Shown here in pieces: positions 49,621 to 58,563 of a DNA stretch of 64,000 bases. The position numbers and the translations under genes were made by a program. Origin of the DNA: Bradyrhizobium sp. CB3481 (GTDB lineage: Bacteria; Pseudomonadota; Alphaproteobacteria; Rhizobiales; Xanthobacteraceae); assembly GCF_029714305.1 (NCBI RefSeq), contig NZ_CP121647.1, positions 3,306,501-3,370,500 on the forward strand. Direction: 5' to 3'. The first letter of the stretch is position 1, and each line of letters starts with the position of its first letter. The notes beneath the pieces are model-generated. The model saw nothing but the letters and a program-made list of their open reading frames with translations, made no database searches and was not told the origin of the DNA.

Positions 49621-50844
49621 CTAACGGGCACCGACAACTGCCTTTTCAGCCGGCCGGGCAGGCTCGCCCGCAGGCGCCCTGGACTCGCCGAGGGGTGGCT
49701 GCCTGTGCGCAGGAGATTGGGCGTGGTGGGCCTTTTCGACCCGCTTCGACCATGACCGGTAATAGGCAACGCCCGTCATGATCGCGATTCCGGCGGTTCC
49801 GACCAGGAGTTGAGCGACGATCCCGTCGGACGTCATCTTCAGGAAGAAGTAGCCGATGAATGCCAGGTAGATGCCGACGGCAAACACTTCGAGGGATTGC
49901 TGGCCGCATTTGATCATCGGCTTCCAGATGGCAGCCTGAAGTCCCTTCGCATCGATGGCTATCAATCGCGTGCCGAGCACGATCACGATGGCGAGGTGGA
50001 GGAAGCGATAGGGCGCCAGATTGGTCTTGTCGTTCGGGTTGAAGGTTTCGAACAGCGCGGGCGGGAACAGTTTCTGCAGGTCCGGTATCAATCCGGCCAG
50101 CGTCATGACGGCTGCAAAGACCAGATAGGCGACCCCGATCACCGGGACCAGCCTCGAGCGCACCAGGAAGTGCACCGTCTTGGCCCCGCCCAGCGCCAGC
50201 CATGCGCCGAGCACGAACAGAAGCTGCCATGCGAACGGGTTAAAATACCAAACCCCCGCTGGATAGGACGGCAGGTTCCAGCCGAATTGCCTTGCAGCGA
50301 AATATAGTAGCACCGATCCGAGCATCACCCAGTCGCGGTGGCGGAGCATCAACCAGAGCACCGGCGGAAAGGCGCCCATCAGGACGACGTAGAGCGGCAG
50401 CACGTCGAGGTTCAATGGCTTGTATCGGAGCAGCAGCCCCTGCGTGATGGCTTCGACCGGGGCGTTCAGCAAAGGGGCAACGTTGAAGCGATCAATGAGG
50501 TCGGGCGCGTTGAAGCTGTTGGCGAGGAGATGGACGGAAGCCAGGTAGAATACGAACAGCAGCATATGCGCGGTGTAGATCTGCCACACGCGCCGCAATA
50601 GCCGGGTCGTCCCGAAGACGAAGCCGCCTTCGAGCATCCGCCTGCCGAAAACGAGCGCCGAAGTGTAACCGGAGATGAATACGAACAGGTCGGCGCCGTC
50701 GCTGAAGCCGTAATTTCGGAACGAGAACCAGGCCAGTACGCTGGTAGAAACATGGCCAAGAAACATCAGCCAGTTGGCGAGGCCGCGGAACAGGTCCAGC
50801 CGCAAATCCCGCGTCGATGGTGGAAGTGCAAGCTCGACCCGCAT
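49621..50844 (-). CDS. opgC: OpgC-family membrane protein (407 aa)
   Basis: Polytopic protein with about ten hydrophobic helices and the OpgC opening RDLRLDLFRGLANWLMFLGH, then FSDGADLFVFISGYTSALVFGRR, the acyltransferase-3-like core. OpgC adds succinyl or similar groups to osmoregulated periplasmic glucans, which in Bradyrhizobium are cyclic. Met at 50844 is chosen because the family sequence begins directly after it; a 55-residue extension to 51009 is rich in Arg/Leu and unlike the family. The C-terminal tail (about 60 residues) is charged and proline-rich. No other glucan gene is adjacent. Confidence 0.85.
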   Translation of the reverse strand: MRVELALPPSTRDLRLDLFRGLANWLMFLGHVSTSVLAWFSFRNYGFSDGADLFVFISGYTSALVFGRRMLEGGFVFGTTRLLRRVWQIYTAHMLLFVFYLASVHLLANSFNAPDLIDRFNVAPLLNAPVEAITQGLLLRYKPLNLDVLPLYVVLMGAFPPVLWLMLRHRDWVMLGSVLLYFAARQFGWNLPSYPAGVWYFNPFAWQLLFVLGAWLALGGAKTVHFLVRSRLVPVIGVAYLVFAAVMTLAGLIPDLQKLFPPALFETFNPNDKTNLAPYRFLHLAIVIVLGTRLIAIDAKGLQAAIWKPMIKCGQQSLEVFAVGIYLAFIGYFFLKMTSDGIVAQLLVGTAGIAIMTGVAYYRSWSKRVEKAHHAQSPAHRQPPLGESRAPAGEPARPAEKAVVGAR

Positions 50845-51151
50845 TTTCAGTCCACGTCCGAGAGCTCCGAGTTCGAAACACCTCAGCAAATGCTCAAGGT
50901 GCAATCTTAGGCGCGCCGTCGAAACGGGTGCTTGAGCCAAGTCAAACTGACGGGCGGGGGCTTGGCGCCCTCTCACAGGCAGCCCATCAATGCCCTGCAT
51001 CGCTGACACGCTCTCAAAACGATGCTCCCAATCGCGGCGCCGGCCGGCGTCGCCCGCGAGTTTTTGGCGCGGTCAGGAAACCTTCCACGAACTTCGTTCG
51101 TTGCATTTTCGCGTGAGGCCTGCCGCGCCAGTTGAGGAGGTGGGAAGGCCA
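50845..51151. other. Divergent promoter region of opgC and the BrkB cluster
   Basis: Non-coding. It carries the candidate EcfG-like site listed at 51076-51102. Confidence 0.4.
51076..51102 (+). promoter_or_regulatory. Weak candidate EcfG (general stress) promoter
   Basis: GGAAAC - 17 bases - CGTT resembles the alphaproteobacterial EcfG consensus (GGAAC-N16/17-CGTT) with one mismatch in the -35 element, about 50 bases before the first gene of the stress-type cluster. Short degenerate motifs like this occur by chance. Confidence 0.3.
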
Positions 51152-52006
51152 ATGGGCGTGCTTTGGCGGATCGTGAAAGCCGCTGTCTCGGGCTATGTGG
51201 CAAACGATGCCCTCAGCCGTGGCGCTTCCATCGCCTTCTATGCCGCCACGTCGCTGGCGCCTGTGCTTCTGATCGTCGTTGCGATCGCCGGCCTGGCGTT
51301 TGGGCAAGACGCGGCCCGCGCCGCTATCAGTGAAGAGCTCGGCCGATTGCTGGGGCCGTCCGGCGGCGACTTCATCAAATCCATCCTTGCCCGATCGAGC
51401 GATCCGACGTCCGGCGCGACCGCGACCATTGTTGGCGTCGTCACGGTGCTGATAACGGCATCCGGCGTCTTCGGCGAGATGCGCACGGCGTTGAACTTAA
51501 CGTTCAAGGCGAAGCCAGCTGCCGAGCCGATCTTCTCGCTGATCCGCAGCCGGGCCGCCAGCCTTGGTCTCGTGGCTGCGCTCGGCTTCATGCTGATCGT
51601 CTCATTGGCGGCGAGCACCGCGCTGTCGGCGCTGGAACAATGGTCTGCCGGCAAGGCGGTGCTCAGTGCGGTGAACACGTTCGTGTCGCTGGCCATCTTC
51701 ACCCTGCTGTTCGCAGCAATCTACAGGGTGATGCCCGATACGACGATCTCCTGGCGTCACCTGCTGCTGGGCGCATTTGTCACAGCCGTGCTGTTCACCG
51801 TCGGTAAATCGCTGATCGGCTGGTACCTGGGTCAAGCGGCGCCCAGCTCGACCTACGGCGCGGCCGGCGCGTTAATCGTCCTGATGTTCTGGGTCTACTA
51901 CTCCGCACAGATATTCCTGTTCGGTGCAGAACTGACCAAAGCGATCTTTGATGCACGCCATCCGGCGGCGCACGAGGAGGGCGAGGAACAATTCGATATC
52001 GCCTGA
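51152..52006 (+). CDS. YihY/BrkB-family inner-membrane protein (284 aa)
   Basis: Start ATG 51152 after GAGGAGGTGGGAAGG. The YihY/virulence factor BrkB pattern is clear: VANDALSRGASIAFYAATSLAPVLLIVVAIAG (helix 1), the loop with GATATIVGVVTVLITASGVFGEMRTALN, and the C-terminal YLGQAAPSSTYGAAGALIVLMFWVYYSAQIFLFGAELTKA. Six transmembrane helices. Despite the old RNase BN label, members are not nucleases; the function is unknown, possibly transport or envelope integrity. First gene of a five-gene same-strand cluster. Confidence 0.92.
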   Translation: MGVLWRIVKAAVSGYVANDALSRGASIAFYAATSLAPVLLIVVAIAGLAFGQDAARAAISEELGRLLGPSGGDFIKSILARSSDPTSGATATIVGVVTVLITASGVFGEMRTALNLTFKAKPAAEPIFSLIRSRAASLGLVAALGFMLIVSLAASTALSALEQWSAGKAVLSAVNTFVSLAIFTLLFAAIYRVMPDTTISWRHLLLGAFVTAVLFTVGKSLIGWYLGQAAPSSTYGAAGALIVLMFWVYYSAQIFLFGAELTKAIFDARHPAAHEEGEEQFDIA

Positions 52007-52047
52007 GTTCGCTTGAAAACGACACGAACCAAGAGGGCGGTGACGAT

Positions 52048-53070
52048 ATGACACGATCCGTAGAGGAGCTTCGACGGGATTCCGAGCAGAGCCGCGCAGA
52101 GCTTGCGGCAACCGTCGACCGGCTGAGAGAGCAGATCGCGGATACGGCGGAAGACATCCGCTACAAGGTCTCTCCAGAGCACATCAAGGCCGAGGTGAGT
52201 GGCTTCATCAGTCATAAGACGCATAGCTGGCTGGATGCGCTGAAGCAGCAGGCCATGGACAACCCGATGCAGGCCGTTGCTGCCGGCACGGCGGTTGCCG
52301 TCCCGGTGCTGCGTCTCGCCCGCGGTTTCCCGCTGCCGCTCCTGATGATCGGCGCCGGCCTTGCACTGAGCTCAAAGACCGTTCGCGACCGCGCCGCGGA
52401 GGCTGCGGAGCCCGCCCTTGAGAAGGTTAGGGAGGTCTTCGAGGAGACCACCGAACACGCGCAATCGCTCGGCGAGGGGATGAAGAAGGTGATGTCGCAC
52501 GCCGAGCGTCAGGCCGCCGGCATGGCCGACGAGACTCAATCAACCGCGGACGGAATGGCAGATACGGCGAGCGGAATGGCTGGTGATTTGAGGGATCGCG
52601 CGACGCAAGCCGCCGACGCCGTTGCCAGTAAGGTCCGGTCCGGCATGGACGCCGCTTCAGAGATGGCGAAGGAGCGAATGGAGCAGGTTCGCTCGACGGC
52701 GACGGCAGCTCCTGAGACGGCCAGCAAGGTGATCCGCGACAACGCAGCCTTGATCGGCGGCCTCGGCGTCGCGATCGGCGCGATCATTGCCGCGTCCCTT
52801 CCCAGTACAAGGGCTGAGGCACAGGTCATCGGAAAGGCGAGCGACAACGTCAAGCGTGCTGCGGGCACGGCGGCACAATCCGGTTTCGAAGCTGCCAAAG
52901 AAGCCGCGCTTTCTGCTGCCGAGGCTGCGGCCAAAAGCGTTTCCGACGCAGACCTCGGCGGGCACGCCAGCCGTATCACCGAAGGCGTGACTGAAAGACT
53001 CAAAGAGGTGGCCGACGATGTCGTGACGACGGCCTTCGATCCTTCCCAAACCCAGAACGAACACAATTAA
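52048..53070 (+). CDS. DUF3618 protein with long Ala-rich helical region (340 aa)
   Basis: The N-terminus has the DUF3618 signature (SVEELRRDSEQSRAELAATVDRLREQIADT). Two hydrophobic segments (AVAAGTAVAVPVLRLA and LPLLMIGAGLALSS, about residues 75-110) follow. Then comes a long amphipathic Ala/Glu/Lys/Met-rich stretch (residues 120-230) reminiscent of LEA or apolipoprotein-like helices, with a third hydrophobic patch (LIGGLGVAIGAIIAASL). It is probably inner-membrane associated, coating or bracing the membrane. 41 bases after brkB and 10 bases before the next gene, so cotranscribed. Confidence 0.85.
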   Translation: MTRSVEELRRDSEQSRAELAATVDRLREQIADTAEDIRYKVSPEHIKAEVSGFISHKTHSWLDALKQQAMDNPMQAVAAGTAVAVPVLRLARGFPLPLLMIGAGLALSSKTVRDRAAEAAEPALEKVREVFEETTEHAQSLGEGMKKVMSHAERQAAGMADETQSTADGMADTASGMAGDLRDRATQAADAVASKVRSGMDAASEMAKERMEQVRSTATAAPETASKVIRDNAALIGGLGVAIGAIIAASLPSTRAEAQVIGKASDNVKRAAGTAAQSGFEAAKEAALSAAEAAAKSVSDADLGGHASRITEGVTERLKEVADDVVTTAFDPSQTQNEHN

Positions 53071-53080
53071 AGAGGCCGTC

Positions 53081-53695
53081 ATGAGCGATATGGATATTAA
53101 CACCCGCAACAAGAATTTTACCCAGAACGACCAGGACACCGGCGCGCCGCAGAATCTCAAGGATCAGGTGGCCGATGCGGGCGCCGAGATGAAGCAGCGT
53201 GCAGGCGATGCGCTGAGGTCGTCGACCGATACGGCCCGCGAGAAATTCAAGGAAGCAGCGGACGCCGCCAAGGGCGCGGTGGCCGGAGCTGCGGACGGCT
53301 TGCAGGATCAGGCGCGCGAACAGCAGCGCTCGGGCGCCGACTTTGTCGGCAAGCTTGCTGGCGACATCAGGGAGGCCGCCCGCGCATTCGAAAACGACGT
53401 GCCGTTCGCCGCCCGCGGCATCAATTCGGCCGCCGACTATGTCGACGAAGCCGCGGACAAGATCCGCAACGGGAGCTTCCGGGACATCGTCGATGGCGCG
53501 ACGGATTTTGCGAAGCGACAGCCGGCGGCGTTTCTGGGTCTGTCGGTGCTGGCCGGTTTCGCGGCGGTGCGCTTCCTGAAGGCATCGGGTGGCGTGAGCT
53601 CATCAGATCAGGGCGCGTCGTCTTCGTACACGCCTTCATCGTACAACCCATCCTCATCCTACAGCTCGGGATCCTACAAGAGTGAGGCGTCATGA
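53081..53695 (+). CDS. LEA-like stress protein with C-terminal membrane helix (204 aa)
   Basis: Residues 25-100 are a highly charged Ala-rich amphipathic helix (VADAGAEMKQRAGDALRSS, AREKFKEAADAAKGAVAGA), the style of group 3 LEA/nutrient-deprivation-induced proteins. A hydrophobic segment (AAFLGLSVLAGFAAVRFL) near residue 160 precedes a Ser/Tyr-rich tail with YxPSS repeats. Its last codons overlap the next gene (ATGA at 53692). Likely protects the envelope under desiccation or osmotic stress; the role is inferred from composition. Confidence 0.8.
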   Translation: MSDMDINTRNKNFTQNDQDTGAPQNLKDQVADAGAEMKQRAGDALRSSTDTAREKFKEAADAAKGAVAGAADGLQDQAREQQRSGADFVGKLAGDIREAARAFENDVPFAARGINSAADYVDEAADKIRNGSFRDIVDGATDFAKRQPAAFLGLSVLAGFAAVRFLKASGGVSSSDQGASSSYTPSSYNPSSSYSSGSYKSEAS

Positions 53696-54087
53696 GCACG
53701 AAAACCGATCTTCGGACAATCTCGCATCTCTTCGGCGATGCGCTGTCGCAATTTTCAAAGCTGTTCCAGAATGAGATCGATCTCGCCAAGGCCGAGCTCG
53801 GCGAGAAGGTCCAGCAAATCGGTAGCGCCGCCGGCCTTATCGCCGCCGGCGCGGTGCTGGTCATTCCCGCGATCGTCATGGCGCTGTTCGCACTGTCGGC
53901 AGCCTTGATCGCCGGCGGATGGTCGCAGCCGGTTGCTTATCTGATCTCCGCGATCGTCGCCGCGGTGCTCGCAGGCATCCTGTTTGCGGTCGGTATGAGC
54001 CGGCTCGACGCACGTCATCTGGCGCCGCGAGAGACGCTGCGCCAGCTCGAAAAGGACAGGGAGACGGTGAAGGGAATGGTGCGATGA
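53692..54087 (+). CDS. Phage_holin_3_6/holin-X-like membrane protein (131 aa)
   Basis: Start overlaps the previous stop and its own stop overlaps the next start (ATGA at 54084), so translation is tightly coupled. The N-terminal helix TISHLFGDALSQFSKLFQNEIDLAKAELGEKVQQI is followed by two hairpin transmembrane helices (AAGLIAAGAVLVIPAIVMALFALSAALI and PVAYLISAIVAAVLAGILFAVG). This matches the putative holin-X family, which despite its name is chromosomal and not phage-derived. It probably works with its neighbours at the inner membrane under stress. Confidence 0.85.
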   Translation: MSTKTDLRTISHLFGDALSQFSKLFQNEIDLAKAELGEKVQQIGSAAGLIAAGAVLVIPAIVMALFALSAALIAGGWSQPVAYLISAIVAAVLAGILFAVGMSRLDARHLAPRETLRQLEKDRETVKGMVR

Positions 54088-54845
54088 AGGGCTCACAGGA
54101 AAGTTTCATCGATGGTCTGTCCACGGCCGTTCGGGAAAACCCGCTCGCGGCGGCTCTGATTGGCGGTGGCGCGCTGTGGCTGCTGATCGGCAGCGACCGG
54201 CTGAAGAACGCCGCCGGCTCGGTGAAGTCGGCGGCTGCGCCGCTCGCCGATCTCGGGGCGCGAACCGGAAGATCGGCTGCATCAAGCTGGGAGGACACTT
54301 ACGGCTCGATGCGGGATCATGCCTCCCGGATGCAGGATGACGCCTCGCGCGGCCTCAACGAGACGATGCGCCGTGCCCGAACCACCGCTTCCGGGACGAT
54401 GTCGGGCGCAGCCGAAACGATGAGCGAGCGTTTCGACGACGGCGTGGCCGGCGCACGGGAGATGTTCGATCGGCTGGGCCGGGCGCTGCCGCGGAAGGAG
54501 ACCTTCATGCAGGCGCAATCCTCGCTTTCCGACCTCCTGGAACGGCAACCACTGGTGCTCGGGGCGGTCGGCCTTGCGATCGGCGCCACCGTGGCGGGCG
54601 CGATGGCGAGGTCCCGTATCGAGGACGAGTGGGCCGGGAACCTGAGCGACGATCTGAAGGCGGACCTGAATAAGCGGGCCGGGGCTGTCACGCAAAGTGT
54701 CCGGGAGGGTGCCGATACACTCAAAGCGGAGCTTGCGGATGCCGGCGCCGAGTATGCTGACCGGGTCAAACAGGCCGGCCAGGACGCCCTGGATGCTGCC
54801 CGGGAAAAGGTCAGCCAGGACAACGGGCCCGCCCCAGTCGTTTAA
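54084..54845 (+). CDS. Membrane-associated Ala-rich helical protein (253 aa), last gene of the cluster
   Basis: Starts MKGSQESFIDGLSTAVRENP, followed by a hydrophobic helix (LAAALIGGGALWLLIG, residues 21-36). It then has long charged amphipathic stretches (SWEDTYGSMRDHASRMQDDASRGLNETM), a second hydrophobic segment (PLVLGAVGLAIGATVAGAMA) and a C-terminal helix. Layout and composition parallel the DUF3618 protein two genes upstream, suggesting the two were derived from each other or interact. A long hairpin follows the stop. Confidence 0.8.
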   Translation: MKGSQESFIDGLSTAVRENPLAAALIGGGALWLLIGSDRLKNAAGSVKSAAAPLADLGARTGRSAASSWEDTYGSMRDHASRMQDDASRGLNETMRRARTTASGTMSGAAETMSERFDDGVAGAREMFDRLGRALPRKETFMQAQSSLSDLLERQPLVLGAVGLAIGATVAGAMARSRIEDEWAGNLSDDLKADLNKRAGAVTQSVREGADTLKAELADAGAEYADRVKQAGQDALDAAREKVSQDNGPAPVV

Positions 54846-54846
54846 A

Positions 54847-54882
54847 TAGATAGCCCGGTCAAATACTTGGCCGGGTTATCTA
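54847..54882 (+). terminator. Long hairpin closing the stress cluster
   Basis: A 16-bp stem with G-U pairs (TAGATAGCCCGGTCAA / TTGGCCGGGTTATCTA) and loop ATAC, directly after the stop. It lacks a clear T-run, so it may stabilise the mRNA 3' end as much as terminate. Confidence 0.65.
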
Positions 54883-54891
54883 CTTCAGAGC

Positions 54892-55110
54892 CTAGCTGAA
54901 GAACGCGGAAAGCACCGCAATGTCCGAATGGGCGGGGATCTCGCCGCGCAGATCGGCATCGATCACGCGCCGGCACGCATCGATTGTGATGGTGTCGCCG
55001 AGATCGTTCGCCGCATCGAGAACGGTCCAGGCGGTCTCGCCCGAAAATCTCTCTTGGTCCTGCCCTAACAGCGCCATAGCCATTCCCTCGTTACCCCTCT
55101 TATCGATCAT
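54892..55110 (-). CDS. Small conserved hypothetical protein (72 aa)
   Basis: Soluble and acidic. The core reads MALLGQDQERFSGETAWTVLDAANDL, then DTITIDACRRVIDADLRGEIP. The start may be 55110 or Met10 (55083), which would begin MAMALLGQDQ. Small proteins with this helical pattern recur in Bradyrhizobium. No function known. Convergent with the stress cluster. Confidence 0.55.
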   Translation of the reverse strand: MIDKRGNEGMAMALLGQDQERFSGETAWTVLDAANDLGDTITIDACRRVIDADLRGEIPAHSDIAVLSAFFS

Positions 55111-55444
55111 GAGGATAATGGACAGGCTTTAAGATCAGGATCGCGCTGTCATGAGGATTTGACGGGAGCCGTTACCCGCGATTAACCAGTGGCTTTCCCC
55201 GATCCGGGCCAAATTGGCAGGAAATGGGCCCGCTGCACCCCGTACCTTGACCTTTTGCCCTTCTGCCAGTAGATACCCGCTACCTGCTGCCGGCCCGTTC
55301 GACGGATATCCGGCGCGGCTCTGAATTCCCCCGAACAATCGAGCCCGCTTTGCGGCTCATCCTTCGAGAGAGGGCTGGGCGTAATAGGGCTGTTCGGATT
55401 CGCGTTAAATCACAATCGTCTCACGAAGGATGCGGTAACTAACG
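55111..55444. other. Upstream region of secE
   Basis: No gene is supported. It must hold the promoter of the secE-nusG-rplKA operon, but no convincing -35/-10 pair was identified. Confidence 0.45.
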
Positions 55445-55636
55445 ATGGCTTTCAGCCCGTTCAAATTCCTGCAGGAAGTGCGCTCGGAGACCGCCAAGGT
55501 CACCTGGCCGACCCGCCGCGAGACGACGATCACCACGATCATGGTGTTCGTGATGGTTGCCTTGGCTTCGATCTTCTTCTTCACCTCGGATTTGATCATC
55601 CGCTACGTCGTCACTTTCCTGCTGGGCGTCCACTGA
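55445..55636 (+). CDS. secE: Preprotein translocase subunit SecE (63 aa)
   Basis: Typical short alphaproteobacterial SecE: amphipathic cytoplasmic helix FSPFKFLQEVRSETAKVTWPTRRET with the conserved KVTWPTR, then one transmembrane helix (TTIMVFVMVALASIFFFTSDLIIRYVV). It clamps SecY in the SecYEG channel. Its stop overlaps the first base of the nusG start (TGATG), so the two are translationally coupled. Confidence 0.97.
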   Translation: MAFSPFKFLQEVRSETAKVTWPTRRETTITTIMVFVMVALASIFFFTSDLIIRYVVTFLLGVH

Positions 55637-56187
55637 TGAGCACCGGAACCCTTACGATGGACAAGCGCTGGTATATCGTTCACGCCTATTCGAATTTTGA
55701 GAAGAAGGTGGCGGAATCGATCCGCGAGCAGGCGAAGCAGCGCGGCCTGGAGGAACTGTTCGACCAGATTCTGGTGCCGACCGAAAAGGTTACCGAGGTG
55801 CGCCGCGGCCGCAAGATCGACGCCGAGCGCAAGTTCTTCCCGGGCTATGTGCTGGTGAAGATGAAGCTGACCGACGAGGCGTTCCATCTCATCAAGAACA
55901 CGCCCAAGGTGACCGGCTTCCTCGGCGCCGAAAACAAGCCGATGCCGATCTCGGAGTCCGAGGCGATGCGGATCCTGCACCAGGTGCAGGAAGGCGTCGA
56001 ACGTCCGAAGGCATCGGTGTCGTTCGAAATCGGCGAGAACGTGCGGGTGGCCGATGGCCCGTTTGCCTCGTTCTCCGGCGTGGTTGAAGAAATTGACGAA
56101 GCGCGCTCGCGCGTGAAGGTCGCAGTGTCGATCTTCGGCCGCGCCACGCCCGTCGAACTGGAATTCGGTCAGGTCGAGAAGGTCTGA
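55636..56187 (+). CDS. nusG: Transcription termination/antitermination factor NusG (183 aa)
   Basis: The NGN domain (about residues 9-115: KRWYIVHAYSNFEKKVAESI, FFPGYVLVKM) binds RNA polymerase. A C-terminal KOW domain (about 130-180: FEIGENVRVADGPFASFSGVVEEID) binds Rho or ribosomal protein S10. ATG 55636 overlaps the secE stop; Met8 (55657, MDKRWYIVHAYSN) is the more usual family start and is an equally plausible N-terminus. Confidence 0.97.
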   Translation: MSTGTLTMDKRWYIVHAYSNFEKKVAESIREQAKQRGLEELFDQILVPTEKVTEVRRGRKIDAERKFFPGYVLVKMKLTDEAFHLIKNTPKVTGFLGAENKPMPISESEAMRILHQVQEGVERPKASVSFEIGENVRVADGPFASFSGVVEEIDEARSRVKVAVSIFGRATPVELEFGQVEKV

Positions 56188-56314
56188 TCGGAAGCGCGAG
56201 GCCTGTCCTCGCGTCAATGAGGCCGTGGGAGGAAAGGGCGGTTGCCAGCCGCGCTTGAACCGAACCACGGAACCTGAACCAGCCGGCGACCTGCCGGCGC
56301 AACAGGAGTGATAC

Positions 56315-56743
56315 ATGGCAAAGAAAGTGACCGGATACCTGAAGCTTCAGGTCCCGGCCGGTGCGGCGAATCCTTCGCCCCCGATCGGTCCCGCGCTTGG
56401 TCAGCGCGGTCTCAACATCATGGAATTCTGCAAGGCGTTCAACGCCCAGACGCAGAAGGAAGAAAAGAACACCCCGATTCCGGTGATCATCACCATCTAT
56501 GCGGACCGTTCCTTCACCTTCGAGATGAAGACGCCGCCGATGTCCCACTTCCTCAAGCAGGCCGCCAAGATCCAGTCCGGTTCGAAAGCCCCGGGCCGCG
56601 ACAAGGCCGGCAAGGTGACGAAAGCGCAGGTGCGCGAGATCGCCGAGAAGAAGATGAAGGATCTCAATTGCGATACCATCGAATCGGCCATGAAGATGGT
56701 CGAGGGCTCCGCCCGTTCGATGGGTCTGGAAGTTGCGGGGTAA
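56315..56743 (+). CDS. rplK: 50S ribosomal protein L11
   Basis: 142 residues, the usual length. The N-terminal domain is [37 protein letters not shown] with the proline-rich hinge that contacts L7/L12 and release factors. The rRNA-binding C-terminal domain is [39 protein letters not shown] lies six bases before the ATG. Follows nusG by 127 bases and precedes rplA by 6 bases. Confidence 0.98.
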   Translation: MAKKVTGYLKLQVPAGAANPSPPIGPALGQRGLNIMEFCKAFNAQTQKEEKNTPIPVIITIYADRSFTFEMKTPPMSHFLKQAAKIQSGSKAPGRDKAGKVTKAQVREIAEKKMKDLNCDTIESAMKMVEGSARSMGLEVAG

Positions 56744-56749
56744 CGGACC

Positions 56750-57442
56750 ATGGCAATCGGAAAACGTTTGAAGAAGGTCCGCGAAGGCATCGACCGCGAG
56801 AAGCTCTACCCGCTCGCGGATGCCATCAAGATGGTCAAGGAACGCGCCACGTCGAAGTTCGACGAGACGATCGAGATCGCGATCAATCTCGGCGTCGACC
56901 CGCGTCACGCCGACCAGATGGTCCGCGGCGTCGTCAACCTGCCGAACGGCACCGGCCGCACGTTGCGCGTCGGCGTGTTTGCTCGCGGCGCCAAGGCGGA
57001 AGAAGCCAAGGCTGCGGGTGCTGACGTCGTCGGCGCCGAAGACCTGGTCGAGAAGGTGCAGGGCGGCAACATCGATTTCGATCGCTGCATCGCCACCCCC
57101 GACATGATGCCGCTGGTCGGCCGCCTCGGTAAGGTGCTCGGTCCGCGCGGCATGATGCCGAATCCGAAGATCGGCACCGTGACGATGGACGTCACCTCGG
57201 CCGTGAAGGGCGCCAAGGGCGGCTCGGTCGAATTCCGCGTCGAGAAGGCCGGCATCGTGCAGGCCGGTGTCGGCAAGGCGTCGTTCTCCGAGGAAAAGCT
57301 GGTGCAGAACGTCAAGGCGCTGGCGGATGCGGTGTCCAAGGCCAAGCCGGCCGGCGCCAAGGGCACCTACATCCAGCGCGTGGCGGTCTCCTCCACCATG
57401 GGCCCGGGCGTCAAGGTCGAGCCCGGCACACTGCTCGGCTAG
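56750..57442 (+). CDS. rplA: 50S ribosomal protein L1
   Basis: 230 residues with the L1 landmarks: [75 protein letters not shown] and the C-terminal [17 protein letters not shown]. It forms the L1 stalk on 23S rRNA and usually represses its own operon by binding the rplK leader. Unusually, rplJ does not follow; a hairpin and unrelated genes do. Confidence 0.98.
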   Translation: MAIGKRLKKVREGIDREKLYPLADAIKMVKERATSKFDETIEIAINLGVDPRHADQMVRGVVNLPNGTGRTLRVGVFARGAKAEEAKAAGADVVGAEDLVEKVQGGNIDFDRCIATPDMMPLVGRLGKVLGPRGMMPNPKIGTVTMDVTSAVKGAKGGSVEFRVEKAGIVQAGVGKASFSEEKLVQNVKALADAVSKAKPAGAKGTYIQRVAVSSTMGPGVKVEPGTLLG

Positions 57443-57465
57443 TTCGTTGGAACTAACGTGAATAG

Positions 57466-57499
57466 AAAGGGCGGAATCGGATCACCGATTCCGCCCTTT
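57466..57499 (+). terminator. Terminator-like hairpin after rplA
   Basis: A 15-bp perfect stem AAAGGGCGGAATCGG / CCGATTCCGCCCTTT with loop ATCA. The T-run after it is short (TTTGCGTTTG), but the stem is very stable, so it probably ends the rplKA transcript. Confidence 0.8.
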
Positions 57500-57576
57500 G
57501 CGTTTGATGTGGCCTTTGCGTAATCGTCGCAGCGCCGGACTGGTAAGAGCGCCGGACTGGTAAGAAAGAATAACAA

Positions 57577-58527
57577 ATGCCCGAGAAGGTCCTGATCTAT
57601 TCGCGCTTTCCAAAGGCCCAGATGGAGCGTTTCGGCGAACGGTTTGAACTGCTGAACGCCGCTGGCAAGCCGCCCAATGAAGTGTTCCCGGCCGACCAGC
57701 TGGCCGACATTCGCGCGATGATCACCGCGGGCGGTACGCCGCTTCGCGGCGAAGCGATGGACATGCTGCCCAAGCTCGGCGCGATCATTTGCTACGGCAC
57801 CGGTTATGACGGTGTCGATCTGGCTGCGGCGGCGAAGCGCAACATCGCGGTCGGCCACAGCCCCGGCGCGAATGCAGCCTCGGTCGCCGACATCGCGGTG
57901 ACGCTGATGCTGGCCACGACGCGAAGGCTGCTGGTGGCTGATGATTACGTGCGCGGCGGGAGCTGGGCGGCGGCGAAACCTTCGCCGATGATGCGCCCGC
58001 AGGCCGGGATGCCCGGCCGAAAAATCGGCATCTACGGCATGGGCGAGATCGGCCGCAAGATCGCCGCGCGCGTCGCCGCCTTCGAGACCGAAGTCGGCTA
58101 TTTCAGCCGCAGCAAGCACGATGTGCCGTATCAATATTTTCCGAGCCTCGATGCGCTGGCCGAATGGTGCAGCGTGCTGATGATCGCGGTGCGGGCGGGC
58201 GCGGATACCCATCACGTCGTCAATGCCGATATCCTGCGCAGGCTTGGCAAGGACGGTTACGTCGTCAACATCTCGCGCGGCTCGGTGATCGACCAGGCAG
58301 CGCTGGTCGCGGCGCTGACGGATCAGACGATTGCCGGCGCGGGCCTCGACGTCTACGCCAAGGAGCCGCATGCGCCGGATGCGCTGACCGCGCTGCCGAA
58401 TGTGGTGCTGTCGCCGCATATCGGCGGCCACACGCTGGAATCGCATGTGGCGATGCAGAACTGCGTGCTGGAAAATCTCGAAGCGTTCTTTGCCGGCAAG
58501 CCGCTCGCTTACCCCGTGACCAGCTGA
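57577..58527 (+). CDS. D-2-hydroxyacid dehydrogenase family protein (316 aa)
   Basis: The catalytic domain is split around the NAD domain. The Rossmann motif is YGMGEIGRKIAARV (GxGxxG, about residue 150). Active-site residues are Arg in NISRGSVIDQAAL, Glu in LDVYAKEPHAP, and His in LSPHIGGHT. GTGYDGVDLAAA and PGANAASVADIAV are family signatures. Likely acts on glyoxylate/hydroxypyruvate-type acids with NAD(P)H. The ATG at 57577 has no strong ribosome-binding site. It is the first of the genes that separate rplA from rplJ. Confidence 0.92.
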   Translation: MPEKVLIYSRFPKAQMERFGERFELLNAAGKPPNEVFPADQLADIRAMITAGGTPLRGEAMDMLPKLGAIICYGTGYDGVDLAAAAKRNIAVGHSPGANAASVADIAVTLMLATTRRLLVADDYVRGGSWAAAKPSPMMRPQAGMPGRKIGIYGMGEIGRKIAARVAAFETEVGYFSRSKHDVPYQYFPSLDALAEWCSVLMIAVRAGADTHHVVNADILRRLGKDGYVVNISRGSVIDQAALVAALTDQTIAGAGLDVYAKEPHAPDALTALPNVVLSPHIGGHTLESHVAMQNCVLENLEAFFAGKPLAYPVTS

Positions 58528-58563
58528 TCCATGCGGGATTTGCTGATGGGTCGCACTGCGTTC

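Noticed and set aside
53692..54087. Prophage signal from a holin-like protein
   Set aside because: The Phage_holin_3_6-type family is chromosomal in alphaproteobacteria; no other phage gene is present.
57439..58446. 335-codon minus-strand frame opposite the 2-hydroxyacid dehydrogenase
   Set aside because: Shadow; the sense protein has all catalytic residues.
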